Shown: one piece after another, positions 25,287-36,000 of the stretch | Numbering within the stretch: the first letter of the stretch is position 1 | How the letters are laid out: each line of letters begins with the position of its first letter | Assembly (NCBI GenBank): GCA_033439295.1 | Contig: JAVTLE010000010.1 | Coordinates: 1,550,001-1,614,000, forward strand | Direction of reading: 5' to 3' | Source: Deuterostichococcus epilithicus | Taxonomy: Eukaryota; Chlorophyta; Trebouxiophyceae; Prasiolales; Stichococcaceae | DNA length: 64,000 nucleotides | Notes under the pieces: generated by a model | The model's database searches: none | What the model saw: only the letters and a program-made list of their open reading frames with translations | Told to the model about the DNA's origin: nothing | Program-made: the position numbers and the translations under genes

Positions 25287-25908
25287 CAGACCCGCGTGTG
25301 TGGCTCTCCCAACATGGGCTGTCCTCTGGAGCCCTGGCCTTCAGAGTGGCGCCGTGGCCAGCACAGCTAGTACGTGACGGCCCACTCTTCGAGACGTGAA
25401 GCGATCACAGAGTTACAGTGTTAACTGCAGAGCATCCGCCACAAACTCTCGCAGTAGACAGCGCCGGACGATGTCGCTTCTTCGGTCACACGAAAGCAAA
25501 TCGAAGGATTTTCTCGAAGGTGCAGCACCCTCCTGTGCGCTGTTGCAAGCCAGCAGCAGGGACCGCGCTTCAATAATCAAGTCTGGTCGCAAGCTGCGGG
25601 AACATTGCGTGCTAGCGAAAGTGCTCGAGCTGTCGTTCGAAGTCAAACCGGGGGTGGATGATGGGAGCCGTACAGAACTCGAAGCCAGCGACGGGTAGGA
25701 AACTGTCCATTTACAACTCTCGGCTTGTGTTGCAAGTCAGTGCTGGCGTTGTCTGTCAGAAAGGGCTACACAGGCGCCGGCGCTGCTTGCACACTGTTTG
25801 CATTCCACTTGCACAGCTTGGTGTGGCGTGAACAGACGCCTGCCAGTTCAAACACAAGCGCAGCCACATCCGCCTGACTTGCCTGGAGTCTGAGAGTAGC
25901 TCAGCACC
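25287..25908. promoter_or_regulatory. Divergent intergenic region between MOR1 and the CPSF6-like gene
   Basis: 622 bases separate the two start codons, which point away from each other, so both promoters and 5' leaders must lie here or very near. Short frames on both strands show no family similarity. I recognise no specific element. Confidence 0.6.
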
Positions 25909-26315
25909 ATGGACGATGACTTCGGCGATGATGAAGATTTTGGTCTTGGAGGTAAGGTCCTCATACGTGCGCAGGCGTTCTGGGCAATATGCGACTGCAG
26001 TTCAGCCAGGCTTCACTGCGAGGTCACGTGCTCTCTTATTTGCAGGCGATGAGGCGTTCGAGAAGCCCGCTCAGCAGTCACAACAAGCACAGCAGCAGCC
26101 AAGCCGCGGCGGCGTCGGTGCGGCGCAGCCGTCAGCAGTGAGCAATGAAACCCCGGCGCCAGCTGCAGTGCAGCAAGCGGACGACCTTGGCGCAGAGCCT
26201 GACCTCTACGGTGACATCCACGAGTCGCTGACAGCAGGCGATGCCAGCAACGGCGGCAGTAGCCTTGCAGCTTCTGCGCCGGCACTTCAGCAACCGACCG
26301 CATTGCCACAGCAGA

Positions 26316-26352
<37 letters not shown>

Positions 26353-27747
26353 GTTCCAGCAGCCCGCCCAGCAGCAGCCGGCAGCGCAGCTCGCGCCGCC
26401 ACGGCCGCCGCCGGCGCCATCGCCCCCGGCGCCGGCCGCGCAGCAGCAGCAGGACGGCGGCTCGGCGGTATTTGTCGGCAACCTGCAGTGGTGGACGACA
26501 GACGTCGAGCTGGAGGCGGCCTGCGCCGAGTTCGGCCCCGTCTCCGCAGTGCAGTTCACAGAGGACAATGCCACCGGGCGGTCGAAAGGGTACGCGCGGG
26601 TGCACTTTGCGGACGCGGGCGCCGCCGAGCGCTGCAAGGGCGGCCTCAGCGGGTGAGCGGGCCTGCGGTGGAGAAACCGTTGCAAAGTGAGCTGCATCGC
26701 GCACCTTCTTTCTAGAGATGCCAGTGGGCAGCGCCGTGTTGGGGGTCTGAAGCCAAAGCAGCTCACCAAGGTGTCACTGCTGTGCAGGCGGGAGATCAAT
26801 GGCAAAACCTGCATCGTGACGCTGTCTGGCGCCGCACCCAGCACCTCAGTCAGCCCGGCAGCGGTGCGGCTTCCGGCATCGACATGCTGTAACCATAACA
26901 TGCACGTCTGTCTCCCAAGCCTCCGCATCATGTCGGTAAATCCTGCTGTCGAGGTCTGACGCCCGGCGTCCTGATGCCAACCCTTATAAGCAATGTGTGC
27001 AGGCACAAGAGCCGCTGGGCTTTGCCGGCAGAGGCGTGCGGCCACAGTTCATTGCCGGGCGCGGCGGACCGCCGCCTGGCGGCTTCCCTGGTGGAGGCCG
27101 TGGGCCTGGCCCCGCCCCCGGCAGCATGTTCCGTCCAGGAATGCCTGGCGGAATCACAGCAATGGGCGGCGGGGCCATTGGTGGCGGCACTGGAATGAGC
27201 CAGGGCATGCCGGGCCGCGGCATGCCCGGCATGATGGGTATGGGCATGCCTGGGCGTGGCATGATGGGGGGCGGCGGCGGGATGGGTGGCACCGGAATGA
27301 GCGTTATGATGGGCGGCGGCGGCATGAATGGCGGTATGGGCGGCGTCATGAACGGCAGCATGGGCGGCGGCATGAACGGCGGCATGGGCGGTGGCATGAA
27401 CGTCGGCATGGCCGGAGGCATGGGCGGCGGCATGCGACCGTTCATGGGCGGCAGCATGGGCATGGGTCCTGGCGTCGGTGGTGGCGGCATGCGGCCTGGC
27501 ATGGGCCTGCCGTCGCCCTTCACTTCAGGAGGTGACGTTTCTGGCAACGAATACCACATTGTCAAGTAGAGTTGCCGCACGTTTCTCACTGCGTTTCACG
27601 TTGGCCAGCGCAAACCGGACAGTATCAGCCAGTGCGCTGACCGTGCACACTGCTGTGCTTGCAGGTGGAGGCCAGTTGTCTGCTGGCATGCCAGGCAATA
27701 ATGGCATGCAGGCAGCGCAGATGGACAACAAACGAAGAAGACTCTGA
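25909..27747 (+). CDS. CPSF6/CFIm68-like RNA-binding protein with Gly/Met-rich tail
   Basis: Resembles the large subunit of cleavage factor I, which helps choose polyadenylation sites in the nucleus. Five exons: 25909-25951, 26046-26652, 26788-26863, 27003-27531 and 27665-27747; phases agree at every junction. It starts MDDDFGDDEDFGLG (acidic, as in the family), then a Gln-rich stretch from (CAG)n at about 26312-26355 and a Pro/Ala linker. One RRM follows: VFVGNLQWWTTDVELE (RNP2 with the family-typical WWTTD), then GRSKGYARVHF (RNP1), continuing across the intron to REINGKTCIVTLSG. The C-terminal half is GGM/GMPG repeats instead of the Pro-rich and RS regions of animal CPSF6, and the protein ends MDNKRRRL, a likely nuclear signal. 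Similarity to other WWTT-type RRM proteins is close enough that CPSF6 identity is probable, not proven. Confidence 0.9.
27130..27500 (+). repeat. Coding Gly/Met repeat region of the CPSF6-like gene
   Basis: Imperfect repeats of GGCGGCATG-type units encode runs such as GGMNGGMGGVMNG and GMPGRGMPGMMG. Glycine and methionine make up most of about 120 residues, with scattered arginines. The repeats look recently expanded, since the DNA units are nearly identical over 27320-27450. Confidence 0.85.
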
Positions 27748-28149
27748 CTGAAGTTAAAAAAGGCGTGCCTGCACAAAGACCGGCCTAGCGTTGCTCCTTA
27801 GATACTGGATATAGCAAGTTGCACATTTCTCGGTTGCTGCTGCGGGCGAGCAAGGCTGTGCCAAGCAGGAGGCAAGGCATGCGTACTCCTATCTCCCAGA
27901 CCAAAGTGCATTACAAACGGTCATCCACCAATGCGCAAGCCACGTCTTCTCAAAAATGCTTGGCAAACAATTGAGAGACGGGCCTCTGACATCGCGACCC
28001 TAAATGTACAATCAATTGATGGGTACAGCTCTGATTACATGCCACATTGCACTCACACAGTGTTCTCTAGGTACATCAGCGCCAGAAGAATGCGCTGGTT
28101 TTCTCGTCTGCGCGCCAGGCTTGTGGTCCAGCTGGCCGAGGATGCGCAC
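27748..28149. other. Convergent intergenic region
   Basis: 3' flanks of the CPSF6-like gene (+) and the unknown gene (-). No frame here shows recognisable features. Confidence 0.5.
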
Positions 28150-28992
28150 TCACTTGCTGGATTTACGTCCGAAGCAGATCCTGCACCGCCAGACTCCGTG
28201 CTCGCATGTCGCGCCAGACGCAGCGTGCGCCTCTTTCTTTGCAGCCTGCATTGAACGGCCACATGAACCTTAGGTAGCTCATGTCGATTGCTTCTAGTGT
28301 GAAAGCAATGCGCGCAGTAGCAACACCTGCAGCTTTCCGCGCGCAGACCCTCACTTTGCGCTCATCAACCTTTGCGCGCTTGCTGGTCCCATTGAGCTGG
28401 CGGATGCGCCGCATCGCGGCAGCCTCAGCCAGGCGCTCCTGCGTGGCAGAGTGTCCCCACCTGGAGCAAACTGCGCGGCGTATATTCCGGCTTACACAGA
28501 CCCCAGGAACTGCCTCACATGGATCACATCCCTTGCCATACTTGCATCTGCATGCTTGCATCGCTGTGTGGGCGTTCACAAGTTGGCAGAAGCTGGCCGA
28601 GAATTGCATTGCCGATCACCTGCTCCTTGTCCACCTTCTGCTGACGCAACTGCTGTTTGTGCTGTTCACGCTGCGCCTTCTCCGTCAGCTTGGCTGCTGC
28701 CAGCTTGTCTGCGCCAGATCATCTGGTTCGATATCAGGCATCGACTTACCGTCAAAAGAGCGGTGCGAACGGCATCCGAGAGCACATTTCACGCGAGCAA
28801 CGACTGAAGATCGTTGGCAGTGAGTGAGCGCTGCGATCCCTTCTGCGCTGGCTCGGCACGAAATGATCTTGCAAACATGCTGACGCAGCACTGTGTTTGA
28901 TTGCCAAACGGCACAAAAAACTGACGCGCACCGGCATGCGGGCGAGAGGAGCTGCGCAGTCGGCTGGTCGTGAGGGCCTGGACGCTCGACAT
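28150..28992 (-). CDS. Unknown small basic protein with zinc-knuckle-like C-terminus
   Basis: I do not recognise the family. Three exons join in phase: 28708-28580 (KLTEKAQREQHKQQLRQQK, a charged helix), 28470-28355 (WGHSATQERLAEAAAMRRI then TSKRAKVDERK) and 28245-28150 (AAKKEAHAASGATCEHGVWR, then CRICFGRKSSK and stop). The spacing C-x-H-x5-C-x2-C in CEHGVWRCRIC suggests a small metal-binding knuckle. The helical part is Lys/Arg/Gln-rich and could be coiled coil or RNA-binding. The N-terminal exon is unresolved: an ATG at 28992 opens MSSVQALTTSRLRSSSRPHA, which looks like an organelle leader (Ser/Arg-rich, few acids), but I found no donor joining it to the 28708 exon in the right phase. It diverges from the CipC-like gene. 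Confidence 0.6.
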
Positions 28993-29411
28993 TCTTCCTG
29001 AGGTTTGGATTGGGGTTGCAGGTACAGGTGCGGCAGACGCGCAAGACCAAACGGGATCGACGGGCACCAGGGAAACGGGTCAGTGAAGATTGCCACAGCA
29101 AGTTTCAGCGGAGTGTCTGGCTTTGTGATCTACGCCGGGGGTGGTCTGTGGTATGACCAGCAAGTCGCAGTACTGCAAGGGGAAGTGCACAATCGGTAGA
29201 AGCGAGGATTTCGGAATCTACAGATGGTCACATCCTTGGAGATCCTGGGAAGCCACATCCGTTGAGGCACCAGCGTAGCTACCCACGCAGTCTCGCCAAT
29301 GCGCGGATCTATCACTTGCTAGGATCGATCTTGCAATTGCCACGAACACTTTCAGTCTTTGTCATACAACAGCAGCTGCCAGATCCGCAGCACGCACGAT
29401 CCGACTCAACG
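28993..29411. promoter_or_regulatory. Divergent intergenic region, unknown gene and CipC-like gene
   Basis: About 420 bases between the putative start at 28992 (-) and the CipC-like start at 29412 (+). It should hold the CipC-like promoter. No motif recognised. Confidence 0.4.
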
Positions 29412-30636
29412 ATGTCCTGGGAAAGTAAGCAACCCATAACACCTGTAATGCCGTTGTCCTTCTGCTTACCTTGCGATGCGTGACACAGCATGTTGTACTG
29501 AGCTCTTCTGCACGTTGCTCTTGCAGACGCGCAGCGCAACTACCAGACGGTGAACATTTTTCTGCTTTCTCACCGGAGTGCATGATAAGAGCCGAAGCTG
29601 CGAGAGTACTTGCCGGCTGAGATTGGTGTGAATCGCTGCTGTGCCCTTCGACCTTCGCAACAGGTCTACGAGGAGCGTGGCCACCCAAACGAGTCTGACT
29701 GGAAGCACGGTGCGCATTCCCTCCTGCACCACATGCTGGTTCTGCACACGTGATTTGCCATCTGCCCGTGTCTGCCAGGGATCTTCACTTCGCTGTCTCT
29801 GACTCTCTCTTGATGCGGCTCTCCTTTGCAGAGGTCGTGGCTGGCGGCGCTGCCTTCGCCGCCATGTGAGATCACCGTGCCACTGACACTGCAGTTTGCA
29901 CTCGGACGCTTGCCCTGATGGACCACGGGAATCACGCTTGTTCTCTGTCTTACGCTTATTTTCTGCACTTGCAGGCACGAGTTTGAACAGCGCGAGGAAC
30001 ACCAAGGCAAGCAGGTGGACCACGGCTTTGCCAAGGTGAGCAGGGCAGATCGGCACCACGCGGGTCGTACTTGGCAGCACTTATTGGTGTCACGACAGTC
30101 GTCGTTCCCTGTGTGACGCTGAGAGAGGAGACCTCTCTGTGCAGGAGCTGATTGCCGGGTTCGCAGGGGCAGAGGTTGACAAGCTCGCCGAGACGCACGG
30201 GTGCGCATTGCTCATGGCGGCGGGAGTGGCAGGCCTCCTGCGTGCTCGTTTCGCAATGATTGCATTGCACGTGCGTGCGTGTCGTCACAGATTTATTGCA
30301 CCTTGACACTGCTGTTCGATGCGCAGGCTCGACTGGCTGGACAAGGAGAAGACCAAGCACCATGCCAAGCGCGAGGCGGAGCAGCTGTATGACCAGAGCT
30401 ACGGTGGGTTTTGGGGTTCGTCGAGGCACCTGTCTGCTGCGATTGCGCATTCTTCCATGACGTTTCGCTCGTTTGTCTGGTGACTCGAATACTTTCGGCT
30501 TGAGCTTTTGTGCTGCAATGGGGTCATGACATATGTTGTCGTACCTTTTTTTTCAGGGCAGCAGCCACAAGGCCAACAGTATTACAACCAAGTTCCCAAC
30601 CAGTTCTACCAGCCGCAGCAGCAGCCTCGCTGGTAG
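29412..30636 (+). CDS. CipC-like protein (DUF3759 family)
   Basis: Eight exons: 29412-29424, 29527-29549, 29664-29709, 29832-29865, 29975-30035, 30145-30200, 30327-30403 and 30557-30636. They sum to 390 bases, exactly 129 codons plus stop, and every junction is GT-AG in phase. The product starts MSWENAQRNYQTVYEERGHP, then WKHEVVAGGAAFAAMHEFEQ, VDHGFAKELIAGFAGAEVDK, LAETHGLDWLDKEKTKHHAK and AEQLYDQSYGG, with a Gln/Tyr/Pro tail ending QPRW. This is the full DUF3759 pattern known from Aspergillus nidulans CipC (concanamycin-induced protein C) and other fungal stress- or infection-induced proteins of about the same length; the molecular function is unknown. No signal peptide or membrane segment, so probably cytosolic. 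The family is mainly fungal, so its presence beside plant-type genes is notable, but seven introns show it is fully at home in this genome. Confidence 0.93.
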
Positions 30637-31642
30637 ATGGTAGAGCTGGGCTGTGAGATCGTGTGGCTCATTGAAACCTGCGACGGCGCGGGTCCTCGGC
30701 GCATAATATATATCGTTTTACCATGATATCGAAGTGCGGCAAGTGCGCCAACGAATCACACTTTTGAATGGAATGCCGCTATTTGGCAGCCCAGTTTCTT
30801 ACAGTACATGCAGTGCACGTCCCCGACCAACTGACTTTACGTGATGGTGCCTCGAACCCTCGTTTAAACCATAGACTGGCAATCGTTGGAGGGCAATCTG
30901 GGCCAGATTGGCAAGCCTCGGCCCGACGTATATCCACAACGCCAATTTGCGTCGCAATTCTCGTTGATGCGCCTGTCAGGTAGACTTGCCGGCATCGACG
31001 CCGCCGTGTAATTAACTTACGGCAAGTGGTCAAGCAGGTGAATGCTCCGCGGCAATGACCTGCCAGTCGTCCCGGCTGATGAACGCTCTCTCCACCACAA
31101 TGGCCCCTTAGAAATTGACTTCACACTTTCTAGCATGCACGACCCTGCTCGCATAATGTGCGTGATAATTGTCGCTGAAGTATATTCGAGAAGCTTATGC
31201 GTGACGTGTGGGCTTTGCGGCCGATTCCGAAGCCACCTTGTTTGTGGGGACTGCTGCTGGGTGCAGCCAAAACATCTTGCCTGTTCCACTACTTTGGCTC
31301 GCGTGTCTGGTGCCTGTCTCTGGGAAATCTGCCAAGCAACCCGCCTGGGGTGTAACAACTGGTGCGCCGCTGCCGGCCTGGCGCAGACCTTCAAAGGATG
31401 CCAAGCGGCGGCCTGATTTAGAAGGTGGAGGAGATGGCCGTGCCACGCGATGTGAGACGCCGGGAGCAGGTGCGACGAGCGAGGTCACCAGCAAACGTTG
31501 ATTTGCCTTCTTGCATGCACAGTTTAAAATGCAACAACCTGCCTGCGCTGCGATCGGGTCCAATTGTGGTATCAGGGATTTCATGCGACTGCGAAATCCT
31601 GCCATTGTGCGCAGAATCTGGCCAGAGATCAGGCCATGTACG
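30637..31642. other. Intergenic or 5' region of the polyQ gene
   Basis: About 1 kb with no exon I can tie to a family. A fragment near 31425-31470 (VEEMAVPRDVRRREQ) could be an upstream exon of the following gene but lacks support. The rest shows nothing recognisable. Confidence 0.35.
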
Positions 31643-31689
31643 ATGCGGAGGCTATATGATCAGCAGCAGCAGCCGCAGTATTACCACGC

Positions 31690-31763
<74 letters not shown>

Positions 31764-32211
31764 TCTACGAGGCGCAGGCGCCGGCGCTGGTCTACGAGGT
31801 GCAGCCGCCGCCGCCGCCTCAGGTCAGCTACGAGGTGCAGGCGCCGCCGCAAGTCCGCGAGGTAGTGCAGGCTCCACCGCAGGCCGTAGGCCTTGACAGT
31901 CCTTGAATCATTGTGTGACATTCAATGCGTGACAGCAGCTGCACGACAGTTGCTGCTATCAAGGCCAGGTCCATATCCTTGCTTCACAAAGCTCATGTCA
32001 GCTGCATGACAGCCAGCATGACAGTCTAGGCAAGCCAATGACACCTGGTGACACCGCGCCAATCCCAAAGTTTGTCTATGATTCGCAGCCACCGGCGCAG
32101 GTCTACGAGGTGCAGCAGCCGCCGCGGGTCGTCTACGAGGTGCAGCCGGCACTGCAGATCTACGAAGTGCAGCCGCCGCCGCCATTCTTTGAAGGCCCTC
32201 GCCAGTGGTAG
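31643..32211 (+). CDS. PolyQ / EVQPP-repeat protein, possible CipC-like relative
   Basis: Two exons: 31643-31885 (81 codons) and 32071-32211 (47 codons including stop), both phase 0. The product opens MRRLYDQQQQPQYYHA, runs into about 24 glutamines, then carries degenerate repeats: FYEAQAPA, LVYEVQPP, VSYEVQAPP, FVYDSQPPA, QVYEVQQPP, VVYEVQPA, QIYEVQPPPP, ending FFEGPRQW. The start RLYDQQQQPQYYHAQ resembles the CipC-like tail just upstream (QLYDQSYGG, QQPQGQQYYNQ, NQFYQPQQQ), and both proteins end with an aromatic-rich Gln/Pro tail closing in W. I infer a duplicated and repeat-expanded tail of the neighbour. The true start may be farther upstream in an exon I could not find. No function can be assigned. 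Confidence 0.55.
31691..31762 (+). repeat. (CAG)24 microsatellite, coding
   Basis: Seventy-two bases of uninterrupted CAG, read as polyglutamine in the EVQPP-repeat protein. Perfect repeats of this length are expected to be length-variable between strains. Confidence 0.97.
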
Positions 32212-33047
32212 CAGCAGAGTAAATGCGCTTGTCCAGGACATGCACGATGCGAGGACCTGAGCAACAGCGCACTGCACATCTTGAGTCGTTGGAGCATGAG
32301 TTCTCTGGTCGAGGCAAACAGATCGAACAACACAACAATTGGGTTTAATCAGGCGCATGCTGCATACACCACTCGGAACGCCAAGCTGAGTGCTGCTCAG
32401 CTAAAGGGCGCAGTAGGGCTCACGACACACAGGGCGTGTGTGCGTCCGGCTGGCTGGGAATGAAGGATGGAGACGAACAGGACAGGGCAGCACAATGAGT
32501 CTGGCTCGGAGGAACTGCAAGACGACTGATCGTGATGTTGCATGTACTTAGTGTCTGCATCAGGTGAAGCGGCATGCGAGGGGCGGCAGTGTATTTTGTA
32601 AGAGTTTGGCACGCTGTCCTCATTGTACAAATTAATCGGAGCTGAGTTCGCTACCTGGCTCTCAACAACGTCTTGCTGCCTCGGCCGTAAGCTCCTATCT
32701 GGTGACCGTCAAAGCACTCTGCGCTGCCCTAACTCGGTTCACAGCCGGCCCACCCAGCGTGTTGCAGAGCTTGCACAGCCACTAGTTGCGGCCGACCTTG
32801 CTTGGCCGCTAGTTGCAGCCGACTGACATTCGTTTACAACTGCTCGAGGGCCACCCAGTGCTTGCGAACGGCTTGGCCACTGTAGACCAAGCGGATGCGC
32901 GTTGTCGTGAAGACTGCAGGCCTTGAAATCCCTTGAGGGCAGTCGGGCCAGCTGCCGCCGACCGCTTACACGCCTTGGGCGTATCGCCAAGACAGCACGG
33001 CACACTGTGCCGTGTCGCATCGTGGCGTCACTGGCAAGGCCCTCGAC
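32212..33047. other. Convergent intergenic region
   Basis: Lies between the polyQ gene (+) and the ABCF2 stop (-). It contains a short imperfect duplication at about 32780-32825 (CTAGTTGCGGCCGACC and CTAGTTGCAGCCGAC). No gene recognised. Confidence 0.5.
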
Positions 33048-36000
33048 CTAGGCCTTCATGCCCATCTTCATGTTCTTGATTAGCTGCCGTTTGTACTCGC
33101 GGATATCCCCTGCATTGCAGGCGGCTCGGATGTTCAACTATGCTATAGAATACTTGTAGCATGCATGTATGGGGCCATTTGAGAGGCAGAGGCCAAGCAG
33201 TCGTGGACTCACCCTTCCAGACCTGGACCTTCTTCTTGTCGCAGACCCAGATCTCCTTGGCCACCTGCAGCGCGCATGTCGACGACGATGAGCAGAGCGT
33301 CCAGTGCAAGACTGCCAGAAAAGGTATATGAGGGGGCACCCTTAAGACGGCAGCACAAGAAAAAGCTGCAGGCACCACACGCAACAAGGCACACCTGGTC
33401 GATGAGCCGGAAGTCGTGCGACACCAGCACAAGGCCGCCCTGAAAGCCGTTCATAAGGGTCAGTCTGACGCTGCTTACGATGCTCTCCCCCAGGCACTCG
33501 GTTGGTGCAAGGAATATGCATCACTCTTGGTTTGAACTGCTTCCGTGCATCAACAAGCCGCCTCCGTGCATCATCCCATAGGGGCATTGAATTTCGTGAC
33601 AGCCGCTTCTCGGAGCAAGTAGCTGGGTGGAGTGGGGATGCAAGCAGGACAGATCCGCTGACCTGGAACTTGTTGATGGCGACGGCCAGGGAGTCGATTG
33701 CCTCCAGGTCCAGGTGATTTGTCGGCTCGTCGAGCAGCAGCTGCAGGAAGGGTGCAGCAAACAACTCAAAGAAGGCGAAAGCGGACTTGGGTATCAAAGC
33801 ATTTGATAGAGCAAGACGGCGGCAAAAGCGGAAGCGGGCTTGGCTCACCATATTAGGGTTAGTTAGGCTGATCATCGCAATGCAAAGCCTGCTCTTCTGC
33901 CCCTCGGAAAGCTCCTGCGGAAGCAAAGCAAGAATTCGTCAGAGACACGCAATCCAGATCGAAAAACTACTTAGGTATATGCGCGAGCCATATCAAGGCG
34001 CTGGTGAGCAGGCGCTCACGATGCAACTCAGAGTTTGCACAGCGCACAGCACACCGGCTCGTGTTTGTGTGCTTCTTTGTGAATGGGATAACAGAAGGTT
34101 GTCAGCTGCACGAGTGTGCAGCGTAGCTCACCCCGATGCGTGTCGTCTGCATCTTGCCGCTGATGCCGTAGCGGCCCAGGAACCGGCGCCACTCCTCCAG
34201 GTCCTTGGTGAACGTCAGCGTGTTTGGGTACTCCCGCTGCAGGGAGGGGGACAAGCGCAGCGACGTCAGCAAGCGTCATCATGTGCTGCAGGGTTGGTCA
34301 GTGCACGGGTTTGGGTGCTGCCGCGCGGAGGGGGCAGGCGCCGCGGCGGCGTCAGCAACTTAATAATGGCTCAACAAATAGGCAAAGCACAGGGCTGCGG
34401 CTGCATCCGCAGCGCAGCTGCGTCTGCGGTGGTTGCCAATGCACAGGGTGACGGGCTACATGCAACACAGGCGGCCCCAGCGGGCGGCAACAGGCAAGGG
34501 GACACCGAGTCACCGGCTGGCGGGCCGCTGGAGCCGGCTGCCGCGGCCGTGCAGCCGCAGGTTGAGGGCTGCGACAACACGAACCTGGAAGAACTCGAGC
34601 ACTGACACGGTGTTGTCGAGCGCGTCGACGCTGTGCTGGTGGTACTTGGCGATGGACAGGTGGCTGTGCCGCTTGACCTCGCCCTCCGTCGCCTGCAGCT
34701 CCCCCGTCATCAGCTTCAGCAGCGTCGACTTGCCTGCGCACGGCAGGCAGGGTTTCAGCGATCACGGATTGCACCAGGCTGTTCACAATTCACTAGGCTA
34801 CCCCCACACAGGCTGCGGTTTCCATGATCGGACTGCGTGCATGGAGCATTGGGGTTCGGGGTTTAGGGGTTGACAATGGGTGTCAGGAACCAGCCGAGCC
34901 GTAGCACCAGCAGGTGTGCTCAGCAGGCGCCATGTGAAGAACAGCAAAGAAGAGCGGCACCGCACCTGCGCCGTTGGGGCCCACGAGCGCGATGCGCGAG
35001 TCGCAGTCGATGCCCAGCTCCAGGTGCTGCAGCGCGATGCACATAGGTCGTGAGTTGCTGAAGCACGACTGTGTGACGACCAGTCGACAGCCCCCGCTCG
35101 ACACCAGCGAGCTGCAAGCGGTCGACCGGTTGGGATGAGGTGGCCACAGAATGCGCTGGTCGCACTCGCACCTGCACCCACATAACCAGCACGGCAGCAG
35201 GCTCACATTTGACCGACACTTGACTTGAAAAATGCAGGGTTGGAATAGCCGCAACCCACCGAGTACAGGTAGTCGGCCTTCTTGCCCGAGTAGGAGAAGC
35301 TGACGTCCACGAAGGGCATGACCGGCGGCGGCAGCTTGTCACAATCCGGGAAGCTGAACTTGAAGGTTGACTCCTGCGTGACCGGCTCCGTGAGCCCCTT
35401 GGCCACCATCTTGTCGATGATCTTCTGCTTCGACTGCGCGTGCAGCAAGAGGGGGACACAGCAGATAAGCGCAAGCTGTGGTGGGGCCGGGATCAAGCCA
35501 AGGCAGTGCTGCCGTATCATGCTGATTTTCCTGTGAGCGACCTGACAGCTTTGGGGACGCACAGTCGACAGCGAATTGCACGAGGAAGGCAAGCTGGTCA
35601 ACGATGAAGGGCTTGGGGCCAAACCCGTGTGGCATGTGGGAAACCAGCCAATGAGAGACATATCTGCTTGACAAGGTTGGAGTAGGTGCCGCAGGAGGCG
35701 ATGAACTCCTTGAGGTGCTTGATGTCGTCCTGCTCCTTCTGCCACTTCTTGTGCTGGATCGTCTCGTTCTCCTTGACCGTCTTGACGAAGGTGTCGTAGT
35801 TGCCTGCGCGCGCAGCAGCGGTTCAGAGTCCAAGTAGGCGTTGACACGGTATGCCCACCCAATGCACATTCAGCAGTGCATGAGCGGTCGCTAGTGCGGC
35901 GCAGATGATGATGCGAGGACGCGAGCCGCAGCTACGAAGCCACACATGCGCTCTGGCAGGATCGGAGGAAGAGATTGTATACTGCATGAGGCTGGCAGCA

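Noticed and set aside
25396-25698. A 100-codon plus-strand frame in the MOR1 / CPSF6-like promoter region
   Set aside because: No domain, sits in a divergent promoter, opposite frames equally open.
31195-31605. Possible further CipC-like exons upstream of the polyQ gene
   Set aside because: I searched for the AGGAAF, GFAKEL and LDWLDKEK equivalents on the plus strand and found none; only the tail similarity remains.
31691-31762. Regular short repeats that could be mistaken for a CRISPR-like array
   Set aside because: It is a pure trinucleotide run with no spacers, in a eukaryotic coding exon.
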